Below, one piece after another: positions 19,538-32,520 of a stretch of 57,514 nt of DNA. This DNA comes from Puniceicoccaceae bacterium (GTDB taxonomy: Bacteria; Verrucomicrobiota; Verrucomicrobiia; Opitutales; Coraliomargaritaceae): contig QOOZ01000048.1 of the NCBI GenBank assembly GCA_003331195.1, positions 1 through 57,514 of the forward strand, given 5' to 3'. Position 1 is the first letter of the stretch. Each line of letters starts with the position of its first letter. The notes beneath the pieces were generated by a model. That model saw only the letters and a list, made by a program, of their open reading frames with translations. It was not told the origin of the DNA and made no database searches. The position numbers and the translations under genes are program-made.

Positions 19538-20113
19538 ATGGCCAAACTCTACTTCTACTACTCAGCAATGAACGCGGGCAAAAGTACCGTACTCCTTCAG
19601 TCCAGTCACAATTACCACGAACGTGGCATGAAGACCCTCCTGCTCACGCCCGTCATCAATCAAAGGGACGGTAAGGGCAAAATCGCGTCGCGAATCGGCC
19701 TGACGAAAGAAGCTAAGTCCTTCAATCAAGAAGACGATTTACTGCTCCTCATTAACGCCACCCACGAACAAGATCCCATCGCCTGCGTCTTGATCGACGA
19801 AGCCCAATTTCTGACCCGCCCTCAAGTCGAACAACTGGCCAAAGTGGCTGACCAAGCTGGCATACCTGTCCTCAGCTACGGCCTTCGCACCGACTTCCAG
19901 GGCAATCTATTTCCGGGTAGCGCGGCCCTCCTCGGCTGGGCAGATAACCTGATCGAGCTCAAGACCATCTGCCACTGCGGTCGCAAAGCTACCATGAATC
20001 TCCGCACCGACGCCGAAGGCAAGCCGATCAAAGAAGGCGAACAAGTCGAAATAGGTGGCAACGAACGCTATGTCGCCATGTGTCGAAAGTGCTTTGTCGA
20101 AGCAATGTCTTAG
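19538..20113 (+). CDS. tdk: Thymidine kinase (type II)
   Basis: A 191-residue type II thymidine kinase from ATG 19538. The P-loop is AMNAGKST near residue 11, the Walker B/catalytic segment is VLIDEAQFL, and the lasso/zinc region has CHCGRKA and a second MCRKC pair. It salvages thymidine to dTMP. The open frame begins at 19460, but the 26 extra residues are not part of the family, whose start is typically [15 protein letters not shown]. The gene follows the ppx-like gene by 83 bases and is followed 33 bases later by the methyltransferase gene, probably in one transcript. Confidence 0.95.
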   Translation: MAKLYFYYSAMNAGKSTVLLQSSHNYHERGMKTLLLTPVINQRDGKGKIASRIGLTKEAKSFNQEDDLLLLINATHEQDPIACVLIDEAQFLTRPQVEQLAKVADQAGIPVLSYGLRTDFQGNLFPGSAALLGWADNLIELKTICHCGRKATMNLRTDAEGKPIKEGEQVEIGGNERYVAMCRKCFVEAMS

Positions 20114-20146
20114 CGGCTCTCCACTTTCTGCACCTCAATACAACTC

Positions 20147-20986
20147 ATGAACGAATACGAACTCCTCGACAGTGGCCATGGGCGCAAGCTGGAACGCTTC
20201 GGCAAGGTCACCCTTGACCGTCCCTGCGCGCAGGCTGTCTGGAACCCGAGCCAGCCTGCGCTTTGGAAGCAGGCCGATGCCTTCTTCACCCGTAAGCAAG
20301 GTCTCGAATGGCGCGGTCGCGATAAGCTGCCCGATTCTTGGACCGCAGAAGTCGAGGGCGTCAAAATGAAGCTCTCTACCACAGACTTCGGCCACCTCGG
20401 CGTCTTTCCTGAGACCCGCGCTATGTGGGAATGGATACGTGACACCCTCAAAAAGGAAACCACTCGGCGTCGCGAGCCAGTCAACTTCCTCAACCTCTTT
20501 GCCTACTCTGGTGGTGCCACCCTTGCAGCTGCACAAGGCGGTGCCCACTGCTGCCACGTCGACGCCTCCAAAGGCATGGTCGCATGGGCACGAGAGAACG
20601 CCAAACTCAACGGACTCGAAGGCCACCCCATTCGCTGGATTGTGGACGACGTCAATAAGTTCCTTGCCCGCGAGATTAAACGCGGCCGCCGCTACGATGC
20701 CATCCTTCTTGACCCACCGTCCTTTGGTCGCGGAAAAGGCGGCGAGCTCTACAAGATTGAGCATGCTCTTTTAGAAACCTTGCAACTCGTACGAAAAGTA
20801 ATGAGCGATCAGCCCTGCTTCCTCTACCTAACTAGTCACACACCCGGCTTCACTCCAATTGCATTGAAAAACTTGATACAACAGCTTCTGGACAAAGGCC
20901 GACTAGATTGTGGCGAGATGCTCCTGACAGGAAAAGAAAGCGCCTTCGACGTCCCCAGCGGCACTTGGGCTAGGTGGGAGAGATAA
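20147..20986 (+). CDS. Class I SAM-dependent methyltransferase (RlmI-like, rRNA-type)
   Basis: A 279-residue Rossmann-fold methyltransferase. The SAM-binding motif I is [20 protein letters not shown] and motif IV is [10 protein letters not shown], as in the RlmI/RlmK family of 23S rRNA cytosine or guanine methyltransferases. It lacks the N-terminal PUA domain of RlmI and instead begins with a short beta region (residues 1-80) containing WNPSQPALW. An RNA substrate is therefore inferred from the family only. Last in the plus-strand ppx-tdk group. The following 174 bases are AT-rich and empty apart from imperfect inverted repeats. Confidence 0.85.
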   Translation: MNEYELLDSGHGRKLERFGKVTLDRPCAQAVWNPSQPALWKQADAFFTRKQGLEWRGRDKLPDSWTAEVEGVKMKLSTTDFGHLGVFPETRAMWEWIRDTLKKETTRRREPVNFLNLFAYSGGATLAAAQGGAHCCHVDASKGMVAWARENAKLNGLEGHPIRWIVDDVNKFLAREIKRGRRYDAILLDPPSFGRGKGGELYKIEHALLETLQLVRKVMSDQPCFLYLTSHTPGFTPIALKNLIQQLLDKGRLDCGEMLLTGKESAFDVPSGTWARWER

Positions 20987-21160
20987 TTGCGACAAACATC
21001 GCCTTCGAGTAATGCGCCCTGGCTTGGTGGCCTCAAAGCAGCCCTTACAGCAAGGCGGATAGGAGGAAATGCAGGCTAACTGCAAGTAGCGGAGAGATTA
21101 TCTTGATATCTAGCTTATTATTTAAATTTAATCTTTACATCAAGATTTATGGCGAAATTT

Positions 21161-21613
21161 TTATACCTTGCTCAATTGCTGGCTACGCTGACCTAATTTG
21201 CGCATAAGACCTGCGAATTGTATGCGCTCATCCTCTGAGAATTCGATAAATAACTCATCCAGATCCTCGGCATGCACAGTAAAGGCCTCTTGGATTAAAC
21301 TCATACCCTCATTAGTCAAATGAACCAGCACGACTCGGGCATCGCCTTCACTTCGCTCGCGGACAACTAGCCCCTTTTTCTCAAGTCGCTGAACAGCCGT
21401 CGTCATCGACCCACTCGTGAGCAGAACTTTCTCCCCGATAGCATTGACTGGTAAAGAGCCCTTGTGGAGCAATACCTCAAGCACAGCGTAATCCGAAAGT
21501 GTAGCAAAGCCTTGCGCAGCGATACTCTGGTGGTCATAGCGCATGGCTGCATGCGAAGCTTTCCAAAAAAGAAGGAATAAGTGTGAGCCGGAATTTTGGT
21601 AAATTTTTGGCAT
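21161..21613 (-). CDS. MarR-family transcriptional regulator
   Basis: A 150-residue winged-helix regulator. The DNA-binding part is clear: LSDYAVLEVLLHKGSLPVNAIGEKVLLTSGSMTTAVQRLEKKGLVVR, with the wing ERSEGDARVVLVHLTNEG. Flanking helices form the dimer interface. SDYAVLEVLLHKG and VLLTSGSMT are close to YetL/HosA/OhrR-like MarR proteins that respond to small phenolic or oxidant ligands. The effector is unknown. Only one cysteine-poor segment is seen, so OhrR-type peroxide sensing is unlikely. A perfect 22-base palindrome 20 bases upstream of the ATG is a strong candidate for its own operator. GGGTGAG before the ATG is one of the few recognisable Shine-Dalgarno sequences here. Confidence 0.92.
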   Translation of the reverse strand: MPKIYQNSGSHLFLLFWKASHAAMRYDHQSIAAQGFATLSDYAVLEVLLHKGSLPVNAIGEKVLLTSGSMTTAVQRLEKKGLVVRERSEGDARVVLVHLTNEGMSLIQEAFTVHAEDLDELFIEFSEDERIQFAGLMRKLGQRSQQLSKV

Positions 21614-21632
21614 GACCTCACCCTGTATCTGT

Positions 21633-21654
21633 ATAACTTGACGTCAAGTTATAA
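21633..21654. promoter_or_regulatory. Perfect 22-base palindrome, probable MarR operator
   Basis: Two abutting arms, TATAACTTGAC and its exact reverse complement, with no spacer. It lies between the marR start (21613) and the stop of the upstream CrtI-like gene (21790). MarR dimers bind palindromes of 16-20 bases with similar AT-rich ends and commonly repress their own gene. A TTGAC element inside the arm could overlap the -35 region. No second copy was noticed elsewhere in the window. Confidence 0.75.
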
Positions 21655-21789
21655 TTGGGAATTTGCGACTCCTGCTTTACAAATTTTCCCACAAGCGAGA
21701 AATTTTTCCTCTCGACTAGTCGCCGCCGCTCATCAGCTCTAAGTGAAGCGATTGTGGGTGTGGTCCGAGATACAAGCCATACGGCTGAC

Positions 21790-23250
21790 CTAAACAGCCT
21801 TTGCTTTTTCGTAGAGCCACTTATCCATCTTGTTGGCAGTAATGACGCCATAATTCATGGTGCCAAGCCAGCCAGACATAATGATACCGACGGAACCAGC
21901 GTGATAAAGGCCTTCGATTTGGTCGGAGAGCTCCATCGAGACCTTGAGACCTTCAAACTTGGTGCCAAAAGAAGTGCCCTGCATCGACTTAGTGTAGTAG
22001 TTCACTGTACGTGGGGTCGCCGCTTCGATGTGGTCAATCTTGTCGCGCACGCCAGGAATAAAGGACTCTAGGCTACTGACGCATTCCTCGCACATGCGGG
22101 CTTTTTCGGCCTGATACTCCTCTTCGGAGAGGTCGTTCCACTCATCCCATTGGGCGTTAAGCGAGGCCACTACGGTGTAACGATCTTGCGAGAGATGCGG
22201 GCGCGTCTCGGGGTAGTAAACCGAAAAGGTGTGACTACTCGTTTTGATCGAGGTCAGCTCACCGATGGAATACTCAGGCGCTTTAGAGGTGAAGACGAGG
22301 TCGCCGATATTCGGAATCGTTTCGCCCTTTTTAATGCCCATGTAGACTTGGCAAGAGCTGGTGTTGTTACGCACAGCTTTAGCCTCGGTGACGAATTCTT
22401 CGCTAAACTTATTTTCGCCCACGAGGTATTCGATCGTGTTGCGGACATTTGCGTTCGAGAGTACCGCCTTACATTTGATGCGACGAACAGGGAATTCTTC
22501 TTCGCCCGTATTCTGGCTGCGCACGCGGATGCCAATGACTTTGCTGTCTTCCACATCGACGCCCTCGACGAGTGCACATTTGCGTACTTCACAGCCGTTA
22601 TTTTTAAGTTCGGCTACCATTTTTTTAATTAGGGTATCAGTGCCGCCTTGGAAGGTGAACACGCCCTTACTCATAAAGTTGGAAAAGACAATGCCGTAGG
22701 TGATGGCTGGGTCATCAACGTGCGATCCGTTGGCGTAGGAAATCGGCTCCATCAAAAGGCGGTGTACATCGCTGCGCCCTGGAAAAAACTCTTCGAACAT
22801 TTCACCCGTTGTCTGAGTGTTATCGTCGTAGAAGTTCATCTGGCGCAGATGCGTGTAGAAAGCCTCCACTTTCTCGCGGTCTACCTTGAAGTCGTTGACC
22901 AAAATATTAGTGAAGTCTTCGCGATCAAAAGATGTCCAAACATTCATCTGCGGGTTGATGAAGCGAACGTCCTTGAGCTGATGAATTGAGTCGGCGATCT
23001 CTTTTGTCCAATACTTACGACAACTTTTGACCATCCCATAAGGGAAGCCGTGCAGAGAAATATCGAAAATGTGGCCACCCGGGCGCTTGAACCAGGTAGC
23101 GAGGCCACCGAATTGATAATGATGCTCTAGCAGCAGCACCTTGTGCCCATTTTTCGCAAGATAGTTCGCCCCGGTCAGTCCGCCTAAGCCGGAGCCCACG
23201 ACTACGACGTCGTATTCATCTTCGATCCCTTCAAGCCAATCTTTTGCCAT
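21790..23250 (-). CDS. CrtI/CrtISO-like FAD-dependent oxidoreductase
   Basis: A 486-residue flavoprotein of the phytoene desaturase/retinol saturase group. The FAD dinucleotide fold is [25 protein letters not shown] (residues about 14-38) with [26 protein letters not shown] is the conserved substrate-domain motif, and the C-terminal FAD signature is [22 protein letters not shown]. These enzymes desaturate or isomerise carotenoids or saturate retinoid-like polyenes. No other carotenoid gene is nearby, so the substrate is open. The marR gene lies 176 bases downstream on the same strand. The 78-base gap to the isochorismate synthase gene suggests separate or weakly coupled expression. Confidence 0.85.
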   Translation of the reverse strand: MAKDWLEGIEDEYDVVVVGSGLGGLTGANYLAKNGHKVLLLEHHYQFGGLATWFKRPGGHIFDISLHGFPYGMVKSCRKYWTKEIADSIHQLKDVRFINPQMNVWTSFDREDFTNILVNDFKVDREKVEAFYTHLRQMNFYDDNTQTTGEMFEEFFPGRSDVHRLLMEPISYANGSHVDDPAITYGIVFSNFMSKGVFTFQGGTDTLIKKMVAELKNNGCEVRKCALVEGVDVEDSKVIGIRVRSQNTGEEEFPVRRIKCKAVLSNANVRNTIEYLVGENKFSEEFVTEAKAVRNNTSSCQVYMGIKKGETIPNIGDLVFTSKAPEYSIGELTSIKTSSHTFSVYYPETRPHLSQDRYTVVASLNAQWDEWNDLSEEEYQAEKARMCEECVSSLESFIPGVRDKIDHIEAATPRTVNYYTKSMQGTSFGTKFEGLKVSMELSDQIEGLYHAGSVGIIMSGWLGTMNYGVITANKMDKWLYEKAKAV

Positions 23251-23328
23251 AATTTTTAATATATAGGAATTTGAAGTTAGTACTTAGACGAAGTGCGACA
23301 AGCGCGGAGATTTGAAATCACTCATATA

Positions 23329-24756
23329 TTATGAACTGGAGAGTACATCGAGCAAAGCACGTAGTTTCATCTCAGTCTCGCGCATCTCTTTGTCGGGATC
23401 GGAGCCTTCGACAATGCCCGCGCCCGCATAGAGGCAAGCCTGCTTGCCCTCGATCAATGCGGAACGAATGCCGACCACCATTTCGCCCTCGTTTAGGTGA
23501 TTAAACCAACCGACCACGCCAGCATACAAGCCGCGGTCGATTTGTTCCAAATCGGCGATGCAGAGTAGCGCCGCTTCACGCGGGGATCCACCTACAGCTG
23601 GGGTTGGGTGCATTTCGGGTAAAATGTCGAGCAGGTGAACAGCATCGCCCACTTCTGCTTCAATCCGAGTCCTTAGGTGTTGAACATTTGCAAGGAGTAA
23701 CAGCTGGGGATTGGACTCGGCCTTGCCCCTGACACCGACTTTTTCGAGACGCCTGAGGATGGAATCGCGCACGCAGGTGTGTTCGCGCAGATCTTTGCCA
23801 CTTTCGAGTAAAGCACGGGCATGTTTAGCGTCCTCGCTGGCGGTCTGCCCACGTGGCGCAGAACCAGCGATCGCCTCGGTCAACAAGCGGCCGTGTCTTA
23901 TCTGAAGCAGGCGCTCGGGCGTCGCCCCGATAAAGCTACTGGCCGTATCACCCGAGAAGGAAAAGGTGAAGCAGCCCGCGAAACGTTCCCGCAGACGGTT
24001 CAAAGTATCAAGCGGTTGCCATGGACGGTCCGCGAGCAACTCGATACCGCGCGCCAGCACAATCTTTTCATAGTTGCCCTCCTCGATCGCTTCGAGCGCA
24101 CATTCAACAGCATTAGGATACAATTCAGACGCCAGTTCGCGACGCGACTCAATCTTTGGCTGGGGCGATGGCTCTTTCACCTCGTCTGGCAGATAGTCAA
24201 AGGCGCCAAACTTACGATAAGCTCCCCAAACTCGCATAACCAAGCTATCGATATCGGTATCGGCCTCGATTTTGAGATTGGCGACCGCACCATATTTGCC
24301 TTTTGAGCGAGACACTTGCCAGCGCGGGAGAAACACGGTGGCGGCAGGAAAGGCGGCTCCTTCCGGGACGGAATCATCAAAACTAAACGCGGTAAAAAAG
24401 TGCGGTCCCGTAAAAGCTTCGCTTAGATCACCCACCGCAATGGTGTTTTCTAGTATCTCTTCGGCAAAGGCTTTGACTAAGGCGAAACGCTCGACTCCAT
24501 CGAACCGTTCCTGCACCACCGCCTCAGCCGCGGCGACCGCTTCGTCGTCGGCTGCCCGTTCGATATAGCAATGCACCTCTTCCGGCTCGTAGATAGACTG
24601 CAGCACCGCCAGCGGCGCAATATGCTTTACTGCCAGCGAGATACTGGCGATCTGAAAATGATCCTTAGCCCGCGCCGTATCGCGACAGCCCTCTAGAAAT
24701 TGACGCAGCGCACCCTCATCACGCTCGGGCAACATACTGGAGGGAATAATTTGCAT
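23329..24756 (-). CDS. menF: Isochorismate synthase
   Basis: A 475-residue chorismate-utilising enzyme. The C-terminal half carries the family signatures [42 protein letters not shown] and [16 protein letters not shown], ending [15 protein letters not shown]. The HPTPAVGG form and the absence of a glutamine-tryptophan-type inhibitor site point to isochorismate synthase (menaquinone MenF or siderophore EntC type) rather than anthranilate synthase. Menaquinone is the likelier pathway because no siderophore gene is nearby. No other men gene is in the window. The N-terminal 200 residues are variable, as usual. Confidence 0.88.
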   Translation of the reverse strand: MQIIPSSMLPERDEGALRQFLEGCRDTARAKDHFQIASISLAVKHIAPLAVLQSIYEPEEVHCYIERAADDEAVAAAEAVVQERFDGVERFALVKAFAEEILENTIAVGDLSEAFTGPHFFTAFSFDDSVPEGAAFPAATVFLPRWQVSRSKGKYGAVANLKIEADTDIDSLVMRVWGAYRKFGAFDYLPDEVKEPSPQPKIESRRELASELYPNAVECALEAIEEGNYEKIVLARGIELLADRPWQPLDTLNRLRERFAGCFTFSFSGDTASSFIGATPERLLQIRHGRLLTEAIAGSAPRGQTASEDAKHARALLESGKDLREHTCVRDSILRRLEKVGVRGKAESNPQLLLLANVQHLRTRIEAEVGDAVHLLDILPEMHPTPAVGGSPREAALLCIADLEQIDRGLYAGVVGWFNHLNEGEMVVGIRSALIEGKQACLYAGAGIVEGSDPDKEMRETEMKLRALLDVLSSS

Positions 24757-24908
24757 TCAAAGTAGAGAAATCAAGAAGCCTGAAACCGCAACCTCTGTCT
24801 TGTTTGTTTCAATCTTAATCCTGAGCACGGAGAGGACTCAGTTTAAAAGCATGAATACGATTAAGAATTTGCCCCAGCCTAAGTTCTAACTTCTAACTTC
24901 TTACAAAT

Positions 24909-26882
24909 ATGTCTCCTTTCCCAGAAATCGATTTTAAAGCCGAACTCAACGATGAGCAATTCACCGCTGTAAGCGCAGCCCCGGGCCCAGCACTCGTGCT
25001 AGCCGGTGCGGGCTCGGGAAAGACCCGCACCCTCACGTATCGTGTGGCTTACCTCCTACACCAGGGCGTGCAAGCTTACGAAATCCTCCTACTCACCTTC
25101 ACTAACAAAGCCTCCCGCGAGATGCTGGAGCGGGTCGAAGACCTCACTGGGGTTCCCCGCCGCGCACTTTGGGGTGGCACCTTCCACAGTATTGCGCAAC
25201 GGATCCTTCGCGTGCACGGCGACCTCGTCGGGCTCAAGCGTAACTACACCATCCTCGACCAGGGCGAAGCAGAATCGATTCTTAAAAGCGTCATTCAGGC
25301 GACCGATGGCAAGTTCATCAAAACCAAGAACAACCCCAAGCCCAAAGTCATCGCCGATCTGATCAGCTACGCTCGCAACACCTGCCGCCCGCCGCGCGAA
25401 GAAGCTGACAGTCGTTTCCCTTTTCTAGACGGCATGGCATCGAAGATCGATCAATTCTACAAGACTTACATGCAGGCCAAGCTCGACCAGCAAGTAGTCG
25501 ATTACGATGATCTGCTGGAATACTTTCTGAGGCTCCTCCGCGAGCACCCGGAGATTCGTCGGCAATACCAAGACCGTTTTAAGCACATTCTTGTCGACGA
25601 GTTTCAAGACACTAACCGTTTGCAGTCCGACATCATCGATCAACTCGCTGGGCATCACCAAGTCATGGCAGTCGGCGACGACGCACAGTGCATCTACACT
25701 TGGCGCGGCGCAGACTTCGACAACATTATGCAGTTTGAAGAGCGCCACCCCGGCGCGAAGATTCACAAGATCGAGACCAACTACCGCAGCTCGCCCGAGA
25801 TCCTTGATTTTGCCAATGCCGTGCTTGCCTCGCAGCCTTCGGGCCTTGGCTTCTCCAAAGAGCTCCGCCCTGTAAAACCGAAACGCGAGCGCCCCTACTT
25901 CGTCCCCGTCATGGATACCCGCGGACAAGCTAAGTTCATTATCGAGCGGATAGAGGGCCTAATCGACGAAGGCCGTAGCCTCTCGGACATAGCCGTGCTC
26001 TACCGCGCACACTTTCAGGCAATGGATTTACAGATGGAACTAAGCCGCCTGAACATCGACTACCAGATCACCAGTGGTGTGCGCTTTTTCGAACAAGCCC
26101 ACATCAAGGACTTCGCCGCCCAGCTTCGCTTCGCCTCGAATCCTGCCGACGTCTCGGCCTTTGCTCGTTTCACCTGTCTTCTACCCAAGGTTGGCCCTAA
26201 GACTGCCGAGCGCATCCATAAGTTTACCCGCGAACGAGCCGAGAAGCTGGAAAAGAATTTCTGCGACGTACTCATCTCCGAAGAAGTGCTCAAAAAAGTG
26301 CCTGCCGATGCCAAGGAAGAGTGGCCATCGCTCGCCGAGACGATCCGTGAAATCTCCGCCGCACTAACCGAGCAGTCACCCGAAGAAATTATCCAACTCG
26401 GGCTCGATGGCTGGTATAGCAGCTACATCCGTGAGATCTACCCGAACTGGACAGACCGCGCCGACGACCTGCAAAGTCTCGTTAGCTTCGCCAGCCGCTA
26501 CGAAACGATGGAAGAGATACTCGCACAATTAGTGCTACTCGCCTCTGAAAGCAACGAGCGCAACCCCGAAGAGCAACAGAACTGCCTACGTCTGACGACT
26601 ATTCACCAGGCCAAAGGCTTAGAGTTCCCCGTCGTCTTCGTGATCGGGCTCGCCGACGGCACCTTCCCGCTCAAACGAACCATTGATGAGGGAGACCTCG
26701 AAGAAGAGCGACGCCTTTTCTACGTCGCCGTAACGCGCGCCATGGAGGAGCTTTACCTTAGCTATCCCATGCTCAACAACCAAGGCAACCAGGTCATGCG
26801 TCTCAACCCGAGTCGCTTTATCCAAGAAGTCGACCCGAGTCGATACGAGACCTTAAGGGTCGCGCCAGCCCGGCGCTATTAA
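24909..26882 (+). CDS. UvrD/Rep-family superfamily 1A DNA helicase
   Basis: A 657-residue 3'-5' helicase. Motifs in order: Q motif LNDEQFTAV (residues about 13-21), Walker A AGAGSGKT, Ia [17 protein letters not shown] (II), [14 protein letters not shown] (III), NYRSSPEIL (IV), [16 protein letters not shown] (V) and [21 protein letters not shown] (VI). It is shorter than E. coli UvrD (about 720) and ends just after motif VI. It lacks the extended C-terminal RNA-polymerase-binding Tudor region of PcrA/UvrD. DNA repair or replication restart is the likely role. It converges on atpC with only 37 bases between the stop codons. Confidence 0.94.
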   Translation: MSPFPEIDFKAELNDEQFTAVSAAPGPALVLAGAGSGKTRTLTYRVAYLLHQGVQAYEILLLTFTNKASREMLERVEDLTGVPRRALWGGTFHSIAQRILRVHGDLVGLKRNYTILDQGEAESILKSVIQATDGKFIKTKNNPKPKVIADLISYARNTCRPPREEADSRFPFLDGMASKIDQFYKTYMQAKLDQQVVDYDDLLEYFLRLLREHPEIRRQYQDRFKHILVDEFQDTNRLQSDIIDQLAGHHQVMAVGDDAQCIYTWRGADFDNIMQFEERHPGAKIHKIETNYRSSPEILDFANAVLASQPSGLGFSKELRPVKPKRERPYFVPVMDTRGQAKFIIERIEGLIDEGRSLSDIAVLYRAHFQAMDLQMELSRLNIDYQITSGVRFFEQAHIKDFAAQLRFASNPADVSAFARFTCLLPKVGPKTAERIHKFTRERAEKLEKNFCDVLISEEVLKKVPADAKEEWPSLAETIREISAALTEQSPEEIIQLGLDGWYSSYIREIYPNWTDRADDLQSLVSFASRYETMEEILAQLVLLASESNERNPEEQQNCLRLTTIHQAKGLEFPVVFVIGLADGTFPLKRTIDEGDLEEERRLFYVAVTRAMEELYLSYPMLNNQGNQVMRLNPSRFIQEVDPSRYETLRVAPARRY

Positions 26883-26919
26883 TTCGCACAACAGCTAGTA
26901 TCGCTCGTCCCGAACGCTA

Positions 26920-27330
26920 CTACCTTCTGCGGCCTTTGGCCAGTTTCTGGGCGATGAGAAACTGAACGCTCTTTTCGAGGGCTTCAAGCTGTTCGTAATC
27001 GACACCTTCTTCCTCTGCGATACGAAGGGCTTCTTGCGCTTTGGTTTGTGCCAGTTCGACTGCGCCGAGGTCGATTTCGGCGACGTCTATGGCGGCTTCG
27101 GTTAATACGGAGATCGTATTACCCAAGACCTTAGCGAAGCCGTGATCGACGGCGATGAACTCTGTGCCGCTCTCCTTAATGACCTTCAGCTCCCCGGCGA
27201 CGATCTTCGTCACAATAGGAATGTGCCCTGTTAAAATACCAGCTTCACCCGACTCGGTCGGTAAGACGACTTGACTGGCCTCAGTGCTGAGGACTTTTGC
27301 GTCAGGCGTGATGATTTCTAGAGTGATCAT
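26920..27330 (-). CDS. atpC: ATP synthase F1 epsilon subunit
   Basis: A 136-residue epsilon subunit: an N-terminal beta-sandwich (MITLEIITPDAKVLSTEASQV-type start, then PTESGEAGILTGHIPIVT and VDHGFAKVLGNTISVLTEAAID) and a C-terminal helical hairpin (AQTKAQEALRIAEEEGVDYEQLEALEKS). It sits on the central stalk with gamma and can inhibit ATP hydrolysis. It is the last gene of the operon and lies 64 bases after atpD. No clear intrinsic terminator separates it from the converging helicase gene. Confidence 0.96.
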   Translation of the reverse strand: MITLEIITPDAKVLSTEASQVVLPTESGEAGILTGHIPIVTKIVAGELKVIKESGTEFIAVDHGFAKVLGNTISVLTEAAIDVAEIDLGAVELAQTKAQEALRIAEEEGVDYEQLEALEKSVQFLIAQKLAKGRRR

Positions 27331-27394
27331 TGTGATTAAAATTAGGATTTAAGAAATGCTTTCCTATTTCTTATTTCCGGAAGCTGACTACCGC

Positions 27395-29742
<2,348 letters not shown>

Positions 29743-29783
29743 CTATTTTAGAGTGTCAGAGTTCAAAGGACAAATGTTAGCGA

Positions 29784-31328
29784 TTAAGCGGAGAACCCCG
29801 TCTTCCACTCTTCGAGTGATGACTTTAGCGCTGCTTCGGATTCGTCGCTAATTGCTTTGTCGCTACGGATTCCATCCATGACCTTAGAGCCCCGAGTTTC
29901 GAGGAACTCACGGAGGCTGGAAGTCGCTTCAACAATTTTTGCGACTTCAATCGCATCGAAGAAACCGTTTTGCACAGCATAGATCAAAGAGGACTGAACT
30001 TCGACCGGGATAGGGTTGAAGGCAGTTTGCTTGAACAGCTCAACTACACGTGCCCCACGCTCAAGTTGAGCCTTGGTCTTTGCGTCGAGGTCGGAACCAA
30101 ACTGAGCGAATGCCGCAAGCTCGCGGAACTGTGCGAGCTGAAGCTTCACCTTGCCAGCTACCTTCTTGATTGCCTTGATTTGGGCGGCAGAACCAACACG
30201 CGAAACGGAAAGACCAACCGATACCGCGGGGCGGATACCTTGATTGAACAAATCAGTCTCAAGGAAGACCTGCCCGTCTGTAATCGAAATCACATTGGTA
30301 GGAATATAAGCCGAAACATCGCCTGCTTGAGTTTCAATGATCGGAAGCGCTGTAAGCGAACCGTTCCCGTTGGCTTCATTTACACGGGCAGAGCGCTCGA
30401 GGAGGCGTGAATGAAGATAAAAAACATCGCCAGGATACGCTTCACGGCCGGAAGGGCGCTTAAGTATCAAGGAAATTTGACGATAGGCGACCGCTTGCTT
30501 GGAAAGGTCATCGTAGACGATGAGCGCGTCCATGCCATTATTCATGAAGAACTCCCCCATCGATGCGCCAGAGAATGGTGCGATGTATTGGTTGGCAGGA
30601 TTGTCACCGGCAGAAGCAGCAACGATAATGGTGTATTCCATCGCACCCGCCCTCTCAAGGACAGCAATGGTGCGAGCAATGTTTGAATTCTTCTGACCAA
30701 CGGCAACGTAGATTGAGTAGACTGGACGGAAATTTTCTGGGAAAGTGCCGTCTTCGTTACGATGCTGGTTGTTGATCTTCGCCTGGTTGATAATCGTGTC
30801 GATCGCGATGGTGGTCTTGCCCGTCGAGCGGTCACCAATGATGAGTTCGCGTTGACCACGGCCAATGGGAATCATCGAGTCGATTGACATGATACCCGTC
30901 TGCATCGGCTGATCGACTGATTTACGTGGAATGATACCAGGTGCGACTTGGTCGACCGGATAGGTTTCGCTGGAGTTGATTGGACCCTTGCCGTCGATTG
31001 GATTACCAATCGCGTCAACCACACGGCCAAGAAGCCCCATACCGACTGGAACGGAAAGTAGGCGTCCAGTTGTGGAGGCTTCATCACCTTCCTTCAACTT
31101 GGAGTAGTCGCCTAAGATGACGCAACCGACTTCATCTTCTTCAAGATTCAAGGCGATCCCGAAGACGCCCTGACCGAAGTCGATCATTTCGTTATACATG
31201 GCACCGGACAAGCCTTCAAGCTTGGCGACGCCATCTGCGATGGCCACGATTTGACCAGTGTTAGATTTGACAGCGCCAGCTTGGAAGCCAGCGATTTCGT
31301 TTTCAATTTGTTCGAATATAGAGCTCAT
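29784..31328 (-). CDS. atpA: ATP synthase F1 alpha subunit
   Basis: A 514-residue non-catalytic nucleotide-binding subunit. The P-loop is [15 protein letters not shown] and the alpha-specific signature [17 protein letters not shown] is present with the arginine-finger region [14 protein letters not shown]. The N-terminus ([16 protein letters not shown]) is the helix that normally contacts delta. Length is standard. It follows atpH by 41 bases. Together with beta it forms the F1 head. Confidence 0.98.
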   Translation of the reverse strand: MSSIFEQIENEIAGFQAGAVKSNTGQIVAIADGVAKLEGLSGAMYNEMIDFGQGVFGIALNLEEDEVGCVILGDYSKLKEGDEASTTGRLLSVPVGMGLLGRVVDAIGNPIDGKGPINSSETYPVDQVAPGIIPRKSVDQPMQTGIMSIDSMIPIGRGQRELIIGDRSTGKTTIAIDTIINQAKINNQHRNEDGTFPENFRPVYSIYVAVGQKNSNIARTIAVLERAGAMEYTIIVAASAGDNPANQYIAPFSGASMGEFFMNNGMDALIVYDDLSKQAVAYRQISLILKRPSGREAYPGDVFYLHSRLLERSARVNEANGNGSLTALPIIETQAGDVSAYIPTNVISITDGQVFLETDLFNQGIRPAVSVGLSVSRVGSAAQIKAIKKVAGKVKLQLAQFRELAAFAQFGSDLDAKTKAQLERGARVVELFKQTAFNPIPVEVQSSLIYAVQNGFFDAIEVAKIVEATSSLREFLETRGSKVMDGIRSDKAISDESEAALKSSLEEWKTGFSA

Positions 31329-31369
31329 GAGAAACTGTTGTTAAGAGAAGTATAAAGACTAGAGACTTG

Positions 31370-31765
31370 TTAGTTAACACTTTCAGCGAGGCGCTGGAGA
31401 CAACCGGCTACGGACGCATCATAGACATCGTCGCCTACCCGCAAACGCACACCAGCGATCAAAGAAGTGTCTGGTTGGGTGACCGCATTGATTGGGCGGT
31501 TGTAAAGCTTTGAAAATTGCGCTTCAATCGCCCTCATCGCATCGTCGCTTAGACCAGTTGGCGTTGAAACGACCGCGGTCTGCAGAGCGACCTCGCGGTG
31601 AAGATAGTTGAGAAAAGTTTTGAGGATTGCAAGATGATGGCGGTGTTGCACCTGCTGGAGACTAGTGAGGACCTCGGCCACTCTGGATTCAGTCACGACA
31701 CCGCTGTCCTTCGAAAGCTCAACGAGCTTCTTGGCTAACTTAGTGATCTTTAGGTCGCTTTTCAT
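31370..31765 (-). CDS. atpH: ATP synthase F1 delta subunit, short form
   Basis: A 131-residue delta (OSCP-like) subunit identified by position and by its C-terminal half: LKTFLNYLHREVALQTAVVSTP and PDTSLIAGVRLRVGDDVYDASVAGCLQRL, the conserved end of the family. Typical delta subunits have 175-185 residues. Here the N-terminal six-helix domain is about 45 residues short, leaving only a few helices after MKSDLKITKLAKKLVEL. The frame is clean, so this appears to be a genuine short variant and not a broken gene. Delta links the peripheral b stalk to the top of F1. It lies 17 bases after atpF. Confidence 0.88.
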   Translation of the reverse strand: MKSDLKITKLAKKLVELSKDSGVVTESRVAEVLTSLQQVQHRHHLAILKTFLNYLHREVALQTAVVSTPTGLSDDAMRAIEAQFSKLYNRPINAVTQPDTSLIAGVRLRVGDDVYDASVAGCLQRLAESVN

Positions 31766-31782
31766 CCGAATAAAAATGCCGC

Positions 31783-32442
31783 TTAGTTGCCAGCGCTAGA
31801 TAATTCTTTGGCAGCGGAATCAGAGAATGTTTGCTTCTCTGCATCAGAAAGATCGCGAGACAATACAGCTGCGGAAGTTGCGACTACGAGCCGCGCGACT
31901 TCTTGACGAACATCGGAAAGCATTTTTTGGCGCTCCAACTCAGTCGCTTCACTCGCCTTGCGGATGATTGCTTCAGCTTGTGCCGTAGCTTCTTGTGTTT
32001 TCTGCTCAATCATCTCCTTCGACTGCTCGCGAGATTCTGCTAGGATAGCTTGTGCAGCTACAGCGGCTTCCTTAATCTTTTCGGCACGTTCACGCTCAGC
32101 AGCAGCGAGTTGCACTTTCATTTCTTCAGCATACTGAAGACCATCGGCGATTTTTTGTTGGCGCTCATCTAAAGTCGCAGCAATTGGTTTGACGGCAAAT
32201 TTGTAGAGAACAAAAGCGACAATGCAGAAATTAACCATCTGCGCGATCAGTGTTGGCCATGAAATACCGAAATTACCAGCCAGTTCGGAGATCACTCCCC
32301 CGTTTTCCGTAGGTTCAACGCTTTCGGTATGCTCGACATCTGCGCTAGCACTAATGTGCGAATCAGCGTGAAGGCCTTCCGCTGCAAAGAGTCCCAGCGG
32401 AAAGGATAACGCGAAAAGCAAAGTGATAAAAGTGGCCTTCAT
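31783..32442 (-). CDS. atpF: ATP synthase F0 b subunit with signal-peptide-like extension
   Basis: A 219-residue b subunit, longer than the usual 155-170. Residues 1-20 ([20 protein letters not shown]) look like a cleavable signal peptide with a possible AxA-type cut near LFAAEG. An acidic linker of about 40 residues follows ([18 protein letters not shown]). The normal membrane helix is [23 protein letters not shown] (with the linker's end at about 60), then [17 protein letters not shown], the standard b motif, and a long charged coiled coil. It forms the peripheral stalk. A hairpin lies between atpE and this gene. Confidence 0.92.
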   Translation of the reverse strand: MKATFITLLFALSFPLGLFAAEGLHADSHISASADVEHTESVEPTENGGVISELAGNFGISWPTLIAQMVNFCIVAFVLYKFAVKPIAATLDERQQKIADGLQYAEEMKVQLAAAERERAEKIKEAAVAAQAILAESREQSKEMIEQKTQEATAQAEAIIRKASEATELERQKMLSDVRQEVARLVVATSAAVLSRDLSDAEKQTFSDSAAKELSSAGN

Positions 32443-32468
32443 TATTAAGAGAGTTGTTAAGTAATCTT

Positions 32469-32510
32469 AAAAGTGCCGACGGTCCAGCGAGGACCGTCGG
32501 CAAGACTTTT
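32469..32510 (-). terminator. Strong stem-loop between atpE and atpF (attenuator or mRNA-stabilising hairpin)
   Basis: A perfect 11-base-pair stem, GCCGACGGTCC (32475-32485) with its complement at 32491-32501 and a 5-base loop. Flanking AAAAGT/ACTTTT adds 6 further pairs after a 3-base bulge. Read on the minus strand it follows the atpE stop and ends in four Ts, short of a full T-tract. It is therefore likely to act as a partial terminator or a 3'-end stabiliser that raises subunit c mRNA relative to the downstream genes. Confidence 0.7.
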
Positions 32511-32520
32511 AAAGAGTGAA

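Noticed and set aside
21097..21160. Inverted repeats ATCTTGAT/ATCAAGAT downstream of marR as an intrinsic terminator
   Set aside because: The arms are eight bases with a long AT-rich loop and no proper T-run; several alternative pairings exist in the same AT-rich stretch.
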